Made by a program: the position numbers and the translations under genes. From an uncultured Prevotellaceae bacterium (GTDB lineage Bacteria; Bacteroidota; Bacteroidia; Bacteroidales; Bacteroidaceae), in NCBI GenBank assembly GCA_900315105.1, contig OMXX01000006.1, forward strand, positions 1-64,000: 64,000 nt of DNA, written 5' to 3'. Positions 16,980-24,608 of this stretch are shown piece after piece (the stretch's first letter is position 1; each line of letters starts with the position of its first letter). The notes under the pieces were generated by a model that was not told the DNA's origin, made no database searches, and was given only the letters and a program-made list of their open reading frames with translations.

Positions 16980-17125
16980 GCCTAACCAAGCCTTCCCAAG
17001 GGGAAGGATGTTAGATGGTCTTGCAAATTAAAAGAAACATTATACTAATAAATTTATTTAGCCAAGCCTTCCTGAAGGTTTTATGTGTATAAAACATCCT
17101 TCCATTTGGGAAGGCTTGGTTAGGC
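16980..17125. mobile_element. Palindromic element C, gene-less derivative of element B
   Basis: The left end (16980-17018) and right end (17088-17125) are inverted copies of the same 38-bp end sequence that bounds the DUF559 element at 18441-18923, with a few mismatches. The inner right flank (17071-17087, CAAGCCTTCCTGAAGG) is also shared. The roughly 70-bp interior has no gene. The layout resembles a MITE derived from the DUF559 element. It fills the iorB-paaK gap exactly, from the base before the stop-proximal edge to 5 bp before the paaK start. Confidence 0.8.
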
Positions 17126-17130
17126 ATTTT

Positions 17131-18438
17131 ATGATACTAAACCCTGCAATGGAGTGCATGGACCGTGAGTCCATGACAAAGCTACAGTCGGAGAGACTGG
17201 TGGCTACAGTGAAAAGATGTTATGAGAACGTACCGTTCTACCGTAAGAAAATGGATAAGATGGGTGTTAAGCCTGAGGACATCAAGGGCGTACAGGATAT
17301 CCACAAGCTTCCATTCACAACAAAACACGACCTTCGTGACGAGTATCCATTCGGATTGAATGCTGTTCCTATGGAGCAGATTACCCGTGTTCATGCTTCA
17401 AGCGGTACTACAGGTAAGCCTGTTGTTGGCACATACACCAAGGGCGACCTTGAGCGTTGGGCAGAAGGCGCAGCTCGTGTGTTTGCTGCTGGTGGCGTTA
17501 CAAAGGGTGATATCGTGCAGGTAAGCTACGGTTACGGACTCTTCACAGGTGGTCTTGGCGCTCACGATGCAGCCGGTCATCTCGGTGCTGTGCAGTTGCC
17601 TACATCTGCCGGAAACTCAAGCAAGCAGATCATGCTCATGAAGGACCTTGGTTCTTCTGTTCTCTGCTGTACTCCTTCATACGCCCTTCACCTTGCTGAG
17701 GTACTTGAGAATACCGATGGTGTTTCTATTGATGATATGAAGCTCCGTGTTGGTTTCTTCGGTGCAGAGCCTTGGACAGAGGGTATGCGTAAGGAACTTG
17801 AGGACAAACTTCACATCAAGGCTATGGATATCTACGGTCTTACTGAGATGAGCGGTCCTGGCGTTGGTGGTGAGTGCGAATATCAAGACGGAACTCACCT
17901 TTGGGAGGATATGTACTACCCAGAGATTATCAATCCTGACACTCTTGAGCCATGTGAGCCGGGTGAGTTCGGTGAGCTTGTCTTCACATCACTCACAAAG
18001 GAGGCTATGCCAATCCTTCGCTATCGTACCCGTGACCTTACTCGTCTTATCTACGAGCCATGTAAGTGCGGACGTACCGCTGTTCGTATGGATCGCATCC
18101 TCGGCCGTTCTGACGATATGATGATCATCCGTGGTGTGAACGTATTCCCAAGTCAGATTGAGACCTGTCTTACTGAGTTCCCAGCATTCACTCCGCAGTA
18201 TTTCATCACCGTTGACCGTAAGAACAACGAGGATACCTTCGACCTTGACGTTGAGCTTCGCATGGAGTATTTCTCTCCAAACCCATCAAAGCAGATGCCA
18301 TTCATCAAACCTCTCTACGATCGTATCGTATCAATGGTAGGCATCAAACCAAACATCCACATCAAGGAGCCAGGAAGCATACAGCGCTCAATTGGTAAGG
18401 CTAAGCACGTAAACGATAAGAGAGTGTTTAAGAATTAG
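17131..18438 (+). CDS. paaK: Phenylacetate/aryl-acetate CoA ligase
   Basis: An AMP-forming acyl-CoA ligase of the PaaK family that activates phenylacetate or a similar aryl acid with ATP and CoA. The 435 residues include the P-loop-like SSGTTGKP (90-97), YGLTEMSGPGVGGEC, and the C-terminal LGRSDDMMIIRGVNVFPSQIE hinge in which a ligase switches from adenylation to thioesterification. The start at 17131 follows the palindromic element directly. An in-frame ATG at 17083 would add 16 residues (MCIKHPS...) encoded by that element and is not preferred. Neighbouring iorAB and an aminotransferase point to aryl-CoA chemistry linked to aromatic amino acids. Confidence 0.9.
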   Translation: MILNPAMECMDRESMTKLQSERLVATVKRCYENVPFYRKKMDKMGVKPEDIKGVQDIHKLPFTTKHDLRDEYPFGLNAVPMEQITRVHASSGTTGKPVVGTYTKGDLERWAEGAARVFAAGGVTKGDIVQVSYGYGLFTGGLGAHDAAGHLGAVQLPTSAGNSSKQIMLMKDLGSSVLCCTPSYALHLAEVLENTDGVSIDDMKLRVGFFGAEPWTEGMRKELEDKLHIKAMDIYGLTEMSGPGVGGECEYQDGTHLWEDMYYPEIINPDTLEPCEPGEFGELVFTSLTKEAMPILRYRTRDLTRLIYEPCKCGRTAVRMDRILGRSDDMMIIRGVNVFPSQIETCLTEFPAFTPQYFITVDRKNNEDTFDLDVELRMEYFSPNPSKQMPFIKPLYDRIVSMVGIKPNIHIKEPGSIQRSIGKAKHVNDKRVFKN

Positions 18439-18440
18439 AA

Positions 18441-18923
18441 GCCTAACCAAGCCTTCCCAAAGGGAAGGATGTTTTATAGTGAGATAAACACTATGGCATG
18501 CGATTATAATACCGCAGATCCATTTTATTATGGTTTGCTGAAGGGATATGCTGCTGAAAACAGAAAGTTTCAGACAGATGAGGAGCGTTTGCTGTGGAGG
18601 TGTCTTTCTACGAACAAGTTGGGCTTACATTTCCGTCGTCAACATATAATAGGTTGTTATATTGCAGATTTTGTCTGTCTGAAAAGGAAACTTATAATTG
18701 AAGTTGACGGAGGTTATCATTCTCAAAAAGAACAAACTGTAAAGGACTGTTATCGTACTGAGGATCTCGAACGAATGGGATTCAAGGTCTTGAGATTCAG
18801 AAATGAAGAGATTGATACAAATATCTCTTTGGTGTTAGATTAAATTTTTAATAAATTGTCCAAGCCTTCCTGAAGGTTTCATGTGTATAAAACATCCTTC
18901 CCTTTGGGAAGGCTTGGTTAGGC
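18441..18923. mobile_element. Palindromic element B carrying a DUF559 gene, perfect 38-bp inverted ends
   Basis: The left end (18441-18478, starting GCCTAACCAAGCCTTCCC) and right end (18886-18923) are perfect 38-bp inverted repeats. Each end itself contains the palindrome CCTTCCCAAAGGGAAGG. One DUF559 gene lies between. The element starts 2 bp after the paaK stop and ends 5 bp before the aminotransferase start, so it sits exactly between two operon genes. Copies of the end occur at 7838-7875 and 16980-17125. No target-site duplication is evident. Confidence 0.85.
18493..18843 (+). CDS. DUF559 endonuclease-like protein (copy B)
   Basis: A 116-residue DUF559 protein related to Vsr and other PD-(D/E)xK nucleases. 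Its activity has not been established for this branch. Visible features are TDEERLLW (28-35), FRRQHIIGCYIADF (47-60, Asp59), LIIEVDGGYH (67-76, Glu70 and Asp72) and the late RFRNEE strand. The start at 18493 (MACDYNTADP) is preferred over ATG 18469, which lies against the left inverted repeat. It interrupts the ior-paaK-aminotransferase operon in the same orientation. Together with copy A it suggests that the protein is linked to the palindromic ends rather than to the host pathway. Confidence 0.8.
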   Translation: MACDYNTADPFYYGLLKGYAAENRKFQTDEERLLWRCLSTNKLGLHFRRQHIIGCYIADFVCLKRKLIIEVDGGYHSQKEQTVKDCYRTEDLERMGFKVLRFRNEEIDTNISLVLD

Positions 18924-18928
18924 TTTAT

Positions 18929-20233
18929 ATGTTAAACAGAACTATCGTCACCGAGGCTATGGAGAGCATGGCGCTCGGTGATTTTTCACAAGCGACTATT
19001 CGCGATATTCAGGCGCTGTCAAAGCTTCTTGAGGAGAAGACCGGACAGCAGGTAATTCATCTTGAGATGGGCGTGCCCGGTCTCAAGCCTTCTGACATTG
19101 CCCTGAAGGCTGAGCAGGAGGCATTAGCTAACGGATGCGCTACTCAGTATCCTCCTAACGGCGGTATTCCTCGCATCAAGAAGGCGGCATCTGAGTTCTG
19201 CAAGGCTTTCATCGGACTCGATATCGACCCTCTCTGCTGCATCCCTACTACTGGTAGTATGCAGGGCACATTCGCAACATTCCTTGCCATCCGTCACGCT
19301 ATGGCTGACACTAAGAAGGACACCGTGCTGCTCATTCAGCCGGGCTTCCCTGTGCAGACAACCCAGTGCGATGTAATCGGATTGAAGCACGTAGGTCTCG
19401 ATATCCACGGCTATCGTGGTGAGGCTCTTATCAAGAAACTCGATGAGATAATGTCTGCAGGCAATATCAACAGCATCGTGTATTCAAATCCTAACAATCC
19501 GTCATGGGTTTGCTTCACCGAGGAAGAGCTGAAGGGCATTGGCGAACTTGCTGATAAGCATGATGTCATTGTGCTCGAGGATCTGGCTTACTTCGCTATG
19601 GACTTCCGTCGCGACCTCTCTCATCCTTATCAAGCTCCATATCAGGCAACGGTTGGCAAATATACCGATAACTATGTGCTGTGGGTGTCTGGCTCAAAGG
19701 CATTCTCTTATGCCGGTCAGCGTATCGGTGTTACCTGCATCAGCAACAAGCTCTATCACAGGGTTTATGAGCCTTTGCAGAAGAACTTCGGAGTGGGTGA
19801 GTTTGGTAACTTCCTCTGCAACCGACTGATGTACACGCTCTCAAGTGGCACTACTCACAGCGTTCAGCACGCTATGGCTGCTCTTATGGAGGCTGCTTGC
19901 AACGGTAGCTATAACTTCCTCGACGATGTTAAGGAGTATGGTCGCAGGGCAAAGTTCATGAAGGACGTGCTTCTGGCAAACGGCTTCTATCTTGTTTATG
20001 ACAACGACATGGGTGCTCCTCTTGCCGATGGTTTCTACTTCACCGTGCAGTATCCTGGAATGACCGACCTCGCTCTTACCAAGGAACTCATGTACTATGG
20101 CATCGCGGTTTATCCTCTCGACACTATGGGCTCTACCCAGCAGGGTGTCCGCGTCTGCACTTCTTTCTTCCAGAAGGAGCAGGAGGGCATGTTCAAGGAA
20201 AGAATCGAGGAGTTTGCAAAGGCGCAGAAGTAA
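18929..20233 (+). CDS. PLP-dependent aromatic aminotransferase (class I/II)
   Basis: A fold-type I aminotransferase that would interconvert aromatic amino acids and aryl pyruvates, feeding or draining IorAB. The PLP lysine is Lys257 in SGSKAFSYAGQRIG, with Arg265 contacting the cofactor phosphate. YSNPNNPSW and VLEDLAYFAMD supply the Asn and Asp/Tyr cofactor contacts. The length is 434 residues. The start at 18929 is 5 bp after the element end. An in-frame ATG at 18881 adds 16 element-encoded residues nearly identical to those before paaK. It overlaps the following thioesterase by 1 bp. Substrate assignment rests on the operon context. Confidence 0.85.
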   Translation: MLNRTIVTEAMESMALGDFSQATIRDIQALSKLLEEKTGQQVIHLEMGVPGLKPSDIALKAEQEALANGCATQYPPNGGIPRIKKAASEFCKAFIGLDIDPLCCIPTTGSMQGTFATFLAIRHAMADTKKDTVLLIQPGFPVQTTQCDVIGLKHVGLDIHGYRGEALIKKLDEIMSAGNINSIVYSNPNNPSWVCFTEEELKGIGELADKHDVIVLEDLAYFAMDFRRDLSHPYQAPYQATVGKYTDNYVLWVSGSKAFSYAGQRIGVTCISNKLYHRVYEPLQKNFGVGEFGNFLCNRLMYTLSSGTTHSVQHAMAALMEAACNGSYNFLDDVKEYGRRAKFMKDVLLANGFYLVYDNDMGAPLADGFYFTVQYPGMTDLALTKELMYYGIAVYPLDTMGSTQQGVRVCTSFFQKEQEGMFKERIEEFAKAQK

Positions 20234-20646
20234 TGACTCTCTTAGAACGTTTGAACACCGCAGACCGCTTTGCAAGTGGCATTGGGGCGCGGCTCGTTGA
20301 GGTTCGTGAAGGTTATGCGCGTGCCGAACTCACGGTTGAGGAGCGTCATCTTAACGCGGCCGGTGTTTGTCAGGGAGGTGTGATTTACACATTGGCTGAC
20401 CTTGCCTTTGCAGGAGTTTGTAACTCTCATGGCACCCTCACCCTTGGAGTGAATACAAGCATCTCTTTCATGAAATCTGCTCAGCTTGGCGAGAAGATCA
20501 TTGCCGAGGCTACCGAGGTTCTTGACCATCACAAACTGCCTTACTGCGACATCAGGGTGAGGAATGAGCAAGGCGAGGTACTTGCCGGGATGACCGGACT
20601 TGGCTATCGCACGAGGAAGGATTATGAGTTTGATGCCTTGATGTAG
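20233..20646 (+). CDS. PaaI-type hotdog thioesterase
   Basis: A 137-residue single hotdog-fold thioesterase of the PaaI group, which hydrolyses aryl-acyl-CoA thioesters and can rescue CoA from dead-end intermediates. Features are HLNAAGVCQGGVIYTLADLA (the Asn/Gly/Asp region around the catalytic helix) and the GVNTSISFMKSA strand. The start codon overlaps the aminotransferase stop (TAATG), showing translational coupling. It is the last gene of the ior-paaK operon. The role in releasing arylacetate or policing aryl-CoA levels is inferred. Confidence 0.85.
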   Translation: MTLLERLNTADRFASGIGARLVEVREGYARAELTVEERHLNAAGVCQGGVIYTLADLAFAGVCNSHGTLTLGVNTSISFMKSAQLGEKIIAEATEVLDHHKLPYCDIRVRNEQGEVLAGMTGLGYRTRKDYEFDALM

Positions 20647-21914
20647 GTTTCATTCTTGCTTGTTTCATAATTCAGAATTTTACATTTGAGATTTGATACT
20701 TGGGAGGCTTGCATTCGTGTGAGCCTTCTTTTTGTTTGTTCGTTTCACCGCTTCAACGCCCTTTCCGGATTAGGGCTTGGGAACGGATTTACAACGGACT
20801 TATAACGGTATTACAACGGACCTACTACTTGGATACCGCTACACCTATCACCCAATTCCCGAGTGACAACGTGCGTAGCACCTCGCACGTCCTTCGGTTT
20901 GACGAGTGCAAAGTTACAACAAATTTCTTCGGAACGGAAAGAAATGTGTGAGAAAAACATTTTAGATTCAAAAAAAGTTTGTTGCGCGCTTGTAATGTGT
21001 TGATATACAGATTGATATTTTCGGAAGGAGATTGGGATAACCCTCAATCTAACATATAACTGTTAGATAAAACAGGGACAGGGGTATGGTATCTATATTC
21101 AAAATAATAATATAATATATTAATATATTATATTATTTATATGTTAGGTGCCATTCTGCGTTTCCTGTTGGGGGGTGATATCTAACATGTATTGAAAAAT
21201 GATGGTTTCATGATTCACTTGTTGACGCTGTGTTTTCAACCCACATCGTCTCTTTCTTGTGTGTTGTTGATGAATCTAACATATAATTGTTAGGAAAAAT
21301 AGGGAGAGGGGGTAAGGTAACCATACAAAGAACAAGGTCAACATCAACTTGCGCTGACATTGACCTTGTACTTTTGTCCCCTAATTTAATCAACCATTTC
21401 TTAGTTTTCTTACCGTCTTTTCGTCTTTTGTTATACCCGTTAATACAATCTTTTGATTACCTTAGCTCATTACCTATGAGTTCCCCCTAATTCAAATGTT
21501 GTTTACACAATGTTGTGACTGTCTATGTATGTCACATTTAAAATATAAATCTTACACTTATTTCCATTTCTTGAGTGCAAAGTTAATATGTTTTTTCAGA
21601 ATGTGCAAGAAAAAATATTTCATAAACTTTATTATTTATACCACGCAACATTTTTTACGTTTGCGCAATAGTGCAATGCTACATTGTGATATGGTGCAGT
21701 TTGTGTTGCATATTTGCAAATGCGTTAATTTACAATAAGTTATAATGCCCTGTGCTACTATGTCTTTTTTACACTCATAGTGTTTTTCCTACCATTCATT
21801 AGGGAAAAATCTCGCCAGATTAGGGAAAGAACCTTTGAAAATCAAATATTTCGCAGTAATTTTGCCCTCAGAAATCAGAGATAGTTCTGATGACGACATT
21901 AAAAGAATACAGTT
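20647..21914. repeat. Long non-coding gap with several repeat families
   Basis: No gene seen. It holds four 11-bp units (GGATTTACAAC type, 20785-20828), a reversed promoter-leader module with TAACTTTGCACTCG on the minus strand (CAAAGTTA 20909-20916) and an ACGTGCG/CGCACGT hairpin, two related CTAACATATAA modules near 21047 and 21273, a perfect 32-bp AT palindrome (21106-21137), another reversed promoter motif (21578-21585), and the true forward promoter of the next gene. Confidence 0.75.
21834..21864 (+). promoter_or_regulatory. Consensus promoter of the His-rich protein
   Basis: TTTG (21834-21837), exactly 19 bp, then TAATTTTG (21857-21864). This is a textbook Bacteroidetes promoter with a leader of about 45 nt. 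Confidence 0.85.
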
Positions 21915-22316
21915 ATGAAAAAGAATATATTTAGCTTGATAGCAATCGCAGTTATTGGAACAGGCACATGTATGGCAAAGGCAACTCCAAAGTCAGTTTA
22001 CAACCCGAAGCCTCGTATGGAGCGTAAGGTAGATCGGCCTACTACGACAACTGTAACAACCACTACGATGAAGCCGAATGGTACTAAGGTTGTGACAACC
22101 ACTACCACCAAGACCGTTAAGGTTGCTCATCCAAAGCCAAAGATGGTAAAGCCGCATAAGCCAAATGGTCACATGCATCACAAGCATCACATGGATCATA
22201 AGCATCACATGCACCACAAGCACCATATGCATGACAAACATCATATGCATCACAAGCATCATCGCGGCACCTGTAAGGCTTGCAAAAAGCATGACAGACA
22301 TTTCCCAAAGAAATAG
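21915..22316 (+). CDS. Exported His/Met/Lys-rich putative metal-binding protein
   Basis: A 133-residue protein with a signal peptide (MKKNIFSLIAIAVIGTGTCMA). A Thr/Lys-rich low-complexity middle (TTTTVTTTTMKPNGTKVVTT) is followed by about five tandem HMHHKH-like hexapeptides (residues of about 88-116), then a CKAC motif. The hexapeptide track is encoded by an 18-bp DNA repeat, so its length could vary by slippage. The composition suggests binding of copper, nickel or zinc in the periplasm or outside the cell. No family is recognised. It stands alone with a consensus promoter and strong terminator, implying high expression. Confidence 0.7.
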   Translation: MKKNIFSLIAIAVIGTGTCMAKATPKSVYNPKPRMERKVDRPTTTTVTTTTMKPNGTKVVTTTTTKTVKVAHPKPKMVKPHKPNGHMHHKHHMDHKHHMHHKHHMHDKHHMHHKHHRGTCKACKKHDRHFPKK

Positions 22317-22340
22317 TTGCAACGATCTATATATTCATCC

Positions 22341-22386
22341 TCTCCCCACCAAGTCAAGACGTTGGCATACGGTGGGGAGATTTTTT
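22341..22386 (+). terminator. Intrinsic terminator after the His-rich gene
   Basis: Perfect 10-bp stem TCTCCCCACC/GGTGGGGAGA with a 20-nt loop followed by six T residues. Confidence 0.85.
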
Positions 22387-22420
22387 GTGCTTAAAACTTG
22401 CATAGCTGACGGATTATTGC

Positions 22421-22428
22421 TATTTTTG
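22421..22428 (+). promoter_or_regulatory. -7 promoter element of the 22456 lipoprotein
   Basis: TATTTTTG lies 28 bp before the start codon. The following GAATCTATGAAGAAATT is repeated at the 23569 gene. Confidence 0.6.
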
Positions 22429-22455
22429 CAGTCAGAAATATCATAACCCGAATCT

Positions 22456-23403
22456 ATGAAGAAATTCATCCTATACATCATCCTTGTGCTGGGTATCACT
22501 CAGCTGAACTTGTCGTGTGCGCCAGAGACAAATCCCCCATTCCTTGCAAAATTAGGGATAAAGGCAGACTCGCTTATGGATAAGCCTTTTCCAAAGTATA
22601 TCGACTATGACAATGTTGGTATGGCTCTTAGCATACCAGAATGCTACAAGTTGATTGCTGATTCAGCAAGGAAAGCGAAGATTGTTTCTTGGAAAAAAAT
22701 CAAAGATAATTATCTTGTGTTTTTAGGTATTTATGCACATATGGATTGCTATTTGTTTGATGCAAAAGGTAATATCCTCGACAAATGCGAAATCGCACAT
22801 AATATGAGGCGTCAGGTTCGTGTTTCGCTCGTTAGCCATAGCTATGGAATATGCTGCGAAATCTCAGAAAACGAGCCAAAGGATGAGGTTAAATGGAAAG
22901 TAAGGTATATTGGTGAGAATAGATTTGAGACTACAGAGATAATTAATGATACAAATTCCGTGACGAGGCTGTATGATGTTGCAGACAAGATTTCATTAAT
23001 CAGTAGGGTTTCTCCCCAAGGGGTTCAGACACCTTCTGCGGATATTACGACTCTTCCAATTTCCGAGGCATACAAAGCATGTGAATTGCTTTCTAAAACC
23101 AGAAATCTTCATTTTGTATATGAAGATGTTTACTTCTATAGTGGATTCTATTACAGAGATTTTAGATTGTATCCTTATCTTATGGATAATCCTCAAGCCG
23201 TGTTTCAATGGATTTACGAACATAAGGAGGATAAAACTATACAAGATGTAATTTTAAAGAATTATCTCAGAGCCAAAGAGATAAATAACAAGAAGCTGTC
23301 TCTCGATTTCCTCCGTGAAAACATCCTTAAACTAAAGGATAAGAAGGCGCAGGAGTATCTGCTGGATATGAAGGTGTTTAAGAATGAGTCATCTGTGGAA
23401 TAG
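22456..23403 (+). CDS. Lipoprotein of unknown function
   Basis: A 315-residue predicted lipoprotein. The signal segment ends in a NLSC lipobox, so Cys21 would be lipidated. No family is recognised. The mature part alternates short beta-like segments with a charged C-terminal third. A beta-rich middle contains VFLGIYAHMDCYLFDAKGNIL, and the C-terminus (AQEYLLDMKVFKNESS) is helical. Its promoter and first roughly 27 codons were copied to the next gene. Surface location and function are undetermined. Confidence 0.7.
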   Translation: MKKFILYIILVLGITQLNLSCAPETNPPFLAKLGIKADSLMDKPFPKYIDYDNVGMALSIPECYKLIADSARKAKIVSWKKIKDNYLVFLGIYAHMDCYLFDAKGNILDKCEIAHNMRRQVRVSLVSHSYGICCEISENEPKDEVKWKVRYIGENRFETTEIINDTNSVTRLYDVADKISLISRVSPQGVQTPSADITTLPISEAYKACELLSKTRNLHFVYEDVYFYSGFYYRDFRLYPYLMDNPQAVFQWIYEHKEDKTIQDVILKNYLRAKEINNKKLSLDFLRENILKLKDKKAQEYLLDMKVFKNESSVE

Positions 23404-23442
23404 TTTTCAAAAGACACCACTTATGACACCATGTGCTGCAGA

Positions 23443-23510
23443 ATGTCGGCTGAAATTTCAGCCCACATATTTTTCATGTCGGCGCAATTTTGCGCTCACA
23501 TATTCTCTCC
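23443..23510. repeat. Tandem 33-bp repeat with covarying palindromes
   Basis: Two 33-bp units each start ATGTCGG and end CACATATT. The first holds the palindrome GGCTGAAATTTCAGCC (23448-23463) and the second GCGCAATTTTGCGC (23482-23495). The stems differ in sequence but keep pairing. Confidence 0.75.
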
Positions 23511-23534
23511 TATGCTAACTCCATGTATTATCAC

Positions 23535-23542
23535 TACTTTTG
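23535..23542 (+). promoter_or_regulatory. -7 promoter element of the 23569 gene
   Basis: TACTTTTG is placed as in the 22456 gene, 27 bp before the homologous start codon. This argues against the earlier ATG at 23551. Confidence 0.6.
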
Positions 23543-23568
23543 CGTCGTAAATGAAATTATCAGAATCT

Positions 23569-24039
23569 ATGAAGAAATTTATCCAAAACATAATGCGTGC
23601 GCTGGGTAGCACTCAGCAGAACCGCTCGTGTGAGCCTAAGATGAATGAGGTCAAGAGGGATATGGGAGAAACATACCTATTGAATATGGAATATAGGGAT
23701 TTTGAGAAATGGGTAGATACAGCATTGGCTGTTGAATTACCTGAAAATATAGAGGCTTTCTGTTTTAACCTCTATGAAAAGGGGAATAATGTCTATGCTG
23801 TTGAAATTATAGGTTCTCCGACATTTGATGAAACTGATGAAGATTGGGCTTGTGATGAAGTATTTAACAATCGTGGTTATCCGTTATGTTGGAAGAACGA
23901 CAAGTCATGGGAAGGTGTTCTTGAAGATACTGTGGCTCTCGTGAAAAGGTATTTGAAAGAGGGTAAATACGCGTCTTTACTTCTTATTAAGAAAGGTGTA
24001 GGTGTCGGATTTGTTGACGGAAATATTGAATTGCTATAG
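23569..24039 (+). CDS. Immunity-like small protein with a borrowed lipoprotein N-terminus
   Basis: A 156-residue protein. Its first roughly 27 codons align with the start of the 22456 lipoprotein gene at DNA level (MKKFI..., ALGSTQQNRSCEP against VLGITQLNLSCAP). The hydrophobic stretch and lipobox have degraded, so export is doubtful. The rest (DFEKWVDTALAVELP, WACDEVFNNRGYPLCW, EGVLEDTVALVKRYLKEG) resembles the compact acidic proteins that act as immunity partners of polymorphic toxins, but no named family can be claimed. No toxin gene is adjacent. Confidence 0.6.
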   Translation: MKKFIQNIMRALGSTQQNRSCEPKMNEVKRDMGETYLLNMEYRDFEKWVDTALAVELPENIEAFCFNLYEKGNNVYAVEIIGSPTFDETDEDWACDEVFNNRGYPLCWKNDKSWEGVLEDTVALVKRYLKEGKYASLLLIKKGVGVGFVDGNIELL

Positions 24040-24078
24040 GATTTTATAGGTTGAAGATTGTGTAGATTGGTAATTATT

Positions 24079-24126
24079 GTCAGTTCAGCACCATAAGGTG
24101 CGTCCATTAAATTTCGTTGAACTGAC
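24079..24126 (+). terminator. Probable terminator or structured element
   Basis: GTCAGTTCA pairs with TGAACTGAC across a loop that contains an inner GCACC/GGTGC hairpin. A short T-rich stretch follows. Confidence 0.5.
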
Positions 24127-24199
24127 TTTATATTAGTTCTTTTTCTCTTTTTTTCACGTTAAAAAAGTGAAAATGCGGGAAAAATCGCATTTTTCTTTA

Positions 24200-24207
24200 T
24201 AATTTTG
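24200..24207 (+). promoter_or_regulatory. -7 promoter element giving a near-leaderless transcript
   Basis: TAATTTTG ends only 8 bp before the ATG at 24216, so transcription should begin within a few bases of the start codon. Confidence 0.55.
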
Positions 24208-24215
24208 CACCTCAA

Positions 24216-24560
24216 ATGAATGTAAACAGGAAACGACATATTGCTTCATGGTTGCTATTGGCAGTATTTGTGCCAATGCTTATCCTGTCGTCGCTTCATG
24301 TTCACGAACAAGTACAGAATAATATAGTTGACTGCAAGGAATGTGTAGATCATCATTGTCATGGACACTTGACACAGTTGTCAATGTCTATGGATGATTG
24401 TGTGCTCTGCCAGTTCCTTATGCTTACTTTTGTGGCAGGTGCCGCCCTTGCAGTTGTTTTTTACAATAAATCCTTTGTATTCCATTTTGCCCAGCCTCAA
24501 AGTAACGTTTGCCTTGAAGCCTTGGGCATCCCAACACTTCGTGCACCTCCAACTGTTTGA
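24216..24560 (+). CDS. Small Cys/His-rich membrane protein upstream of a TonB receptor
   Basis: A 114-residue inner-membrane protein. A first hydrophobic segment (residues 10-28) is followed by a potential metal-binding loop, HVHEQ, CKEC, HHCHGH and CVLC (about 29-67), then a second hydrophobic segment (68-86). This pattern resembles DUF2946-like proteins found next to metal-uptake outer-membrane receptors. It is probably co-regulated with the TonB receptor that begins 225 bp downstream. The metal (copper, zinc or other) cannot be told from sequence. Confidence 0.65.
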   Translation: MNVNRKRHIASWLLLAVFVPMLILSSLHVHEQVQNNIVDCKECVDHHCHGHLTQLSMSMDDCVLCQFLMLTFVAGAALAVVFYNKSFVFHFAQPQSNVCLEALGIPTLRAPPTV

Positions 24561-24608
24561 ATTTCATTCTGAGTAAAAGGAAGTTCCGCTTATGCGGAGA
24601 AAATGGAA

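Noticed and set aside
22117..22308. Minus-strand Cys/Ala/Asp-rich frames in the His-rich gene
   Set aside because: Produced by the 18-bp codon repeat on the other strand.
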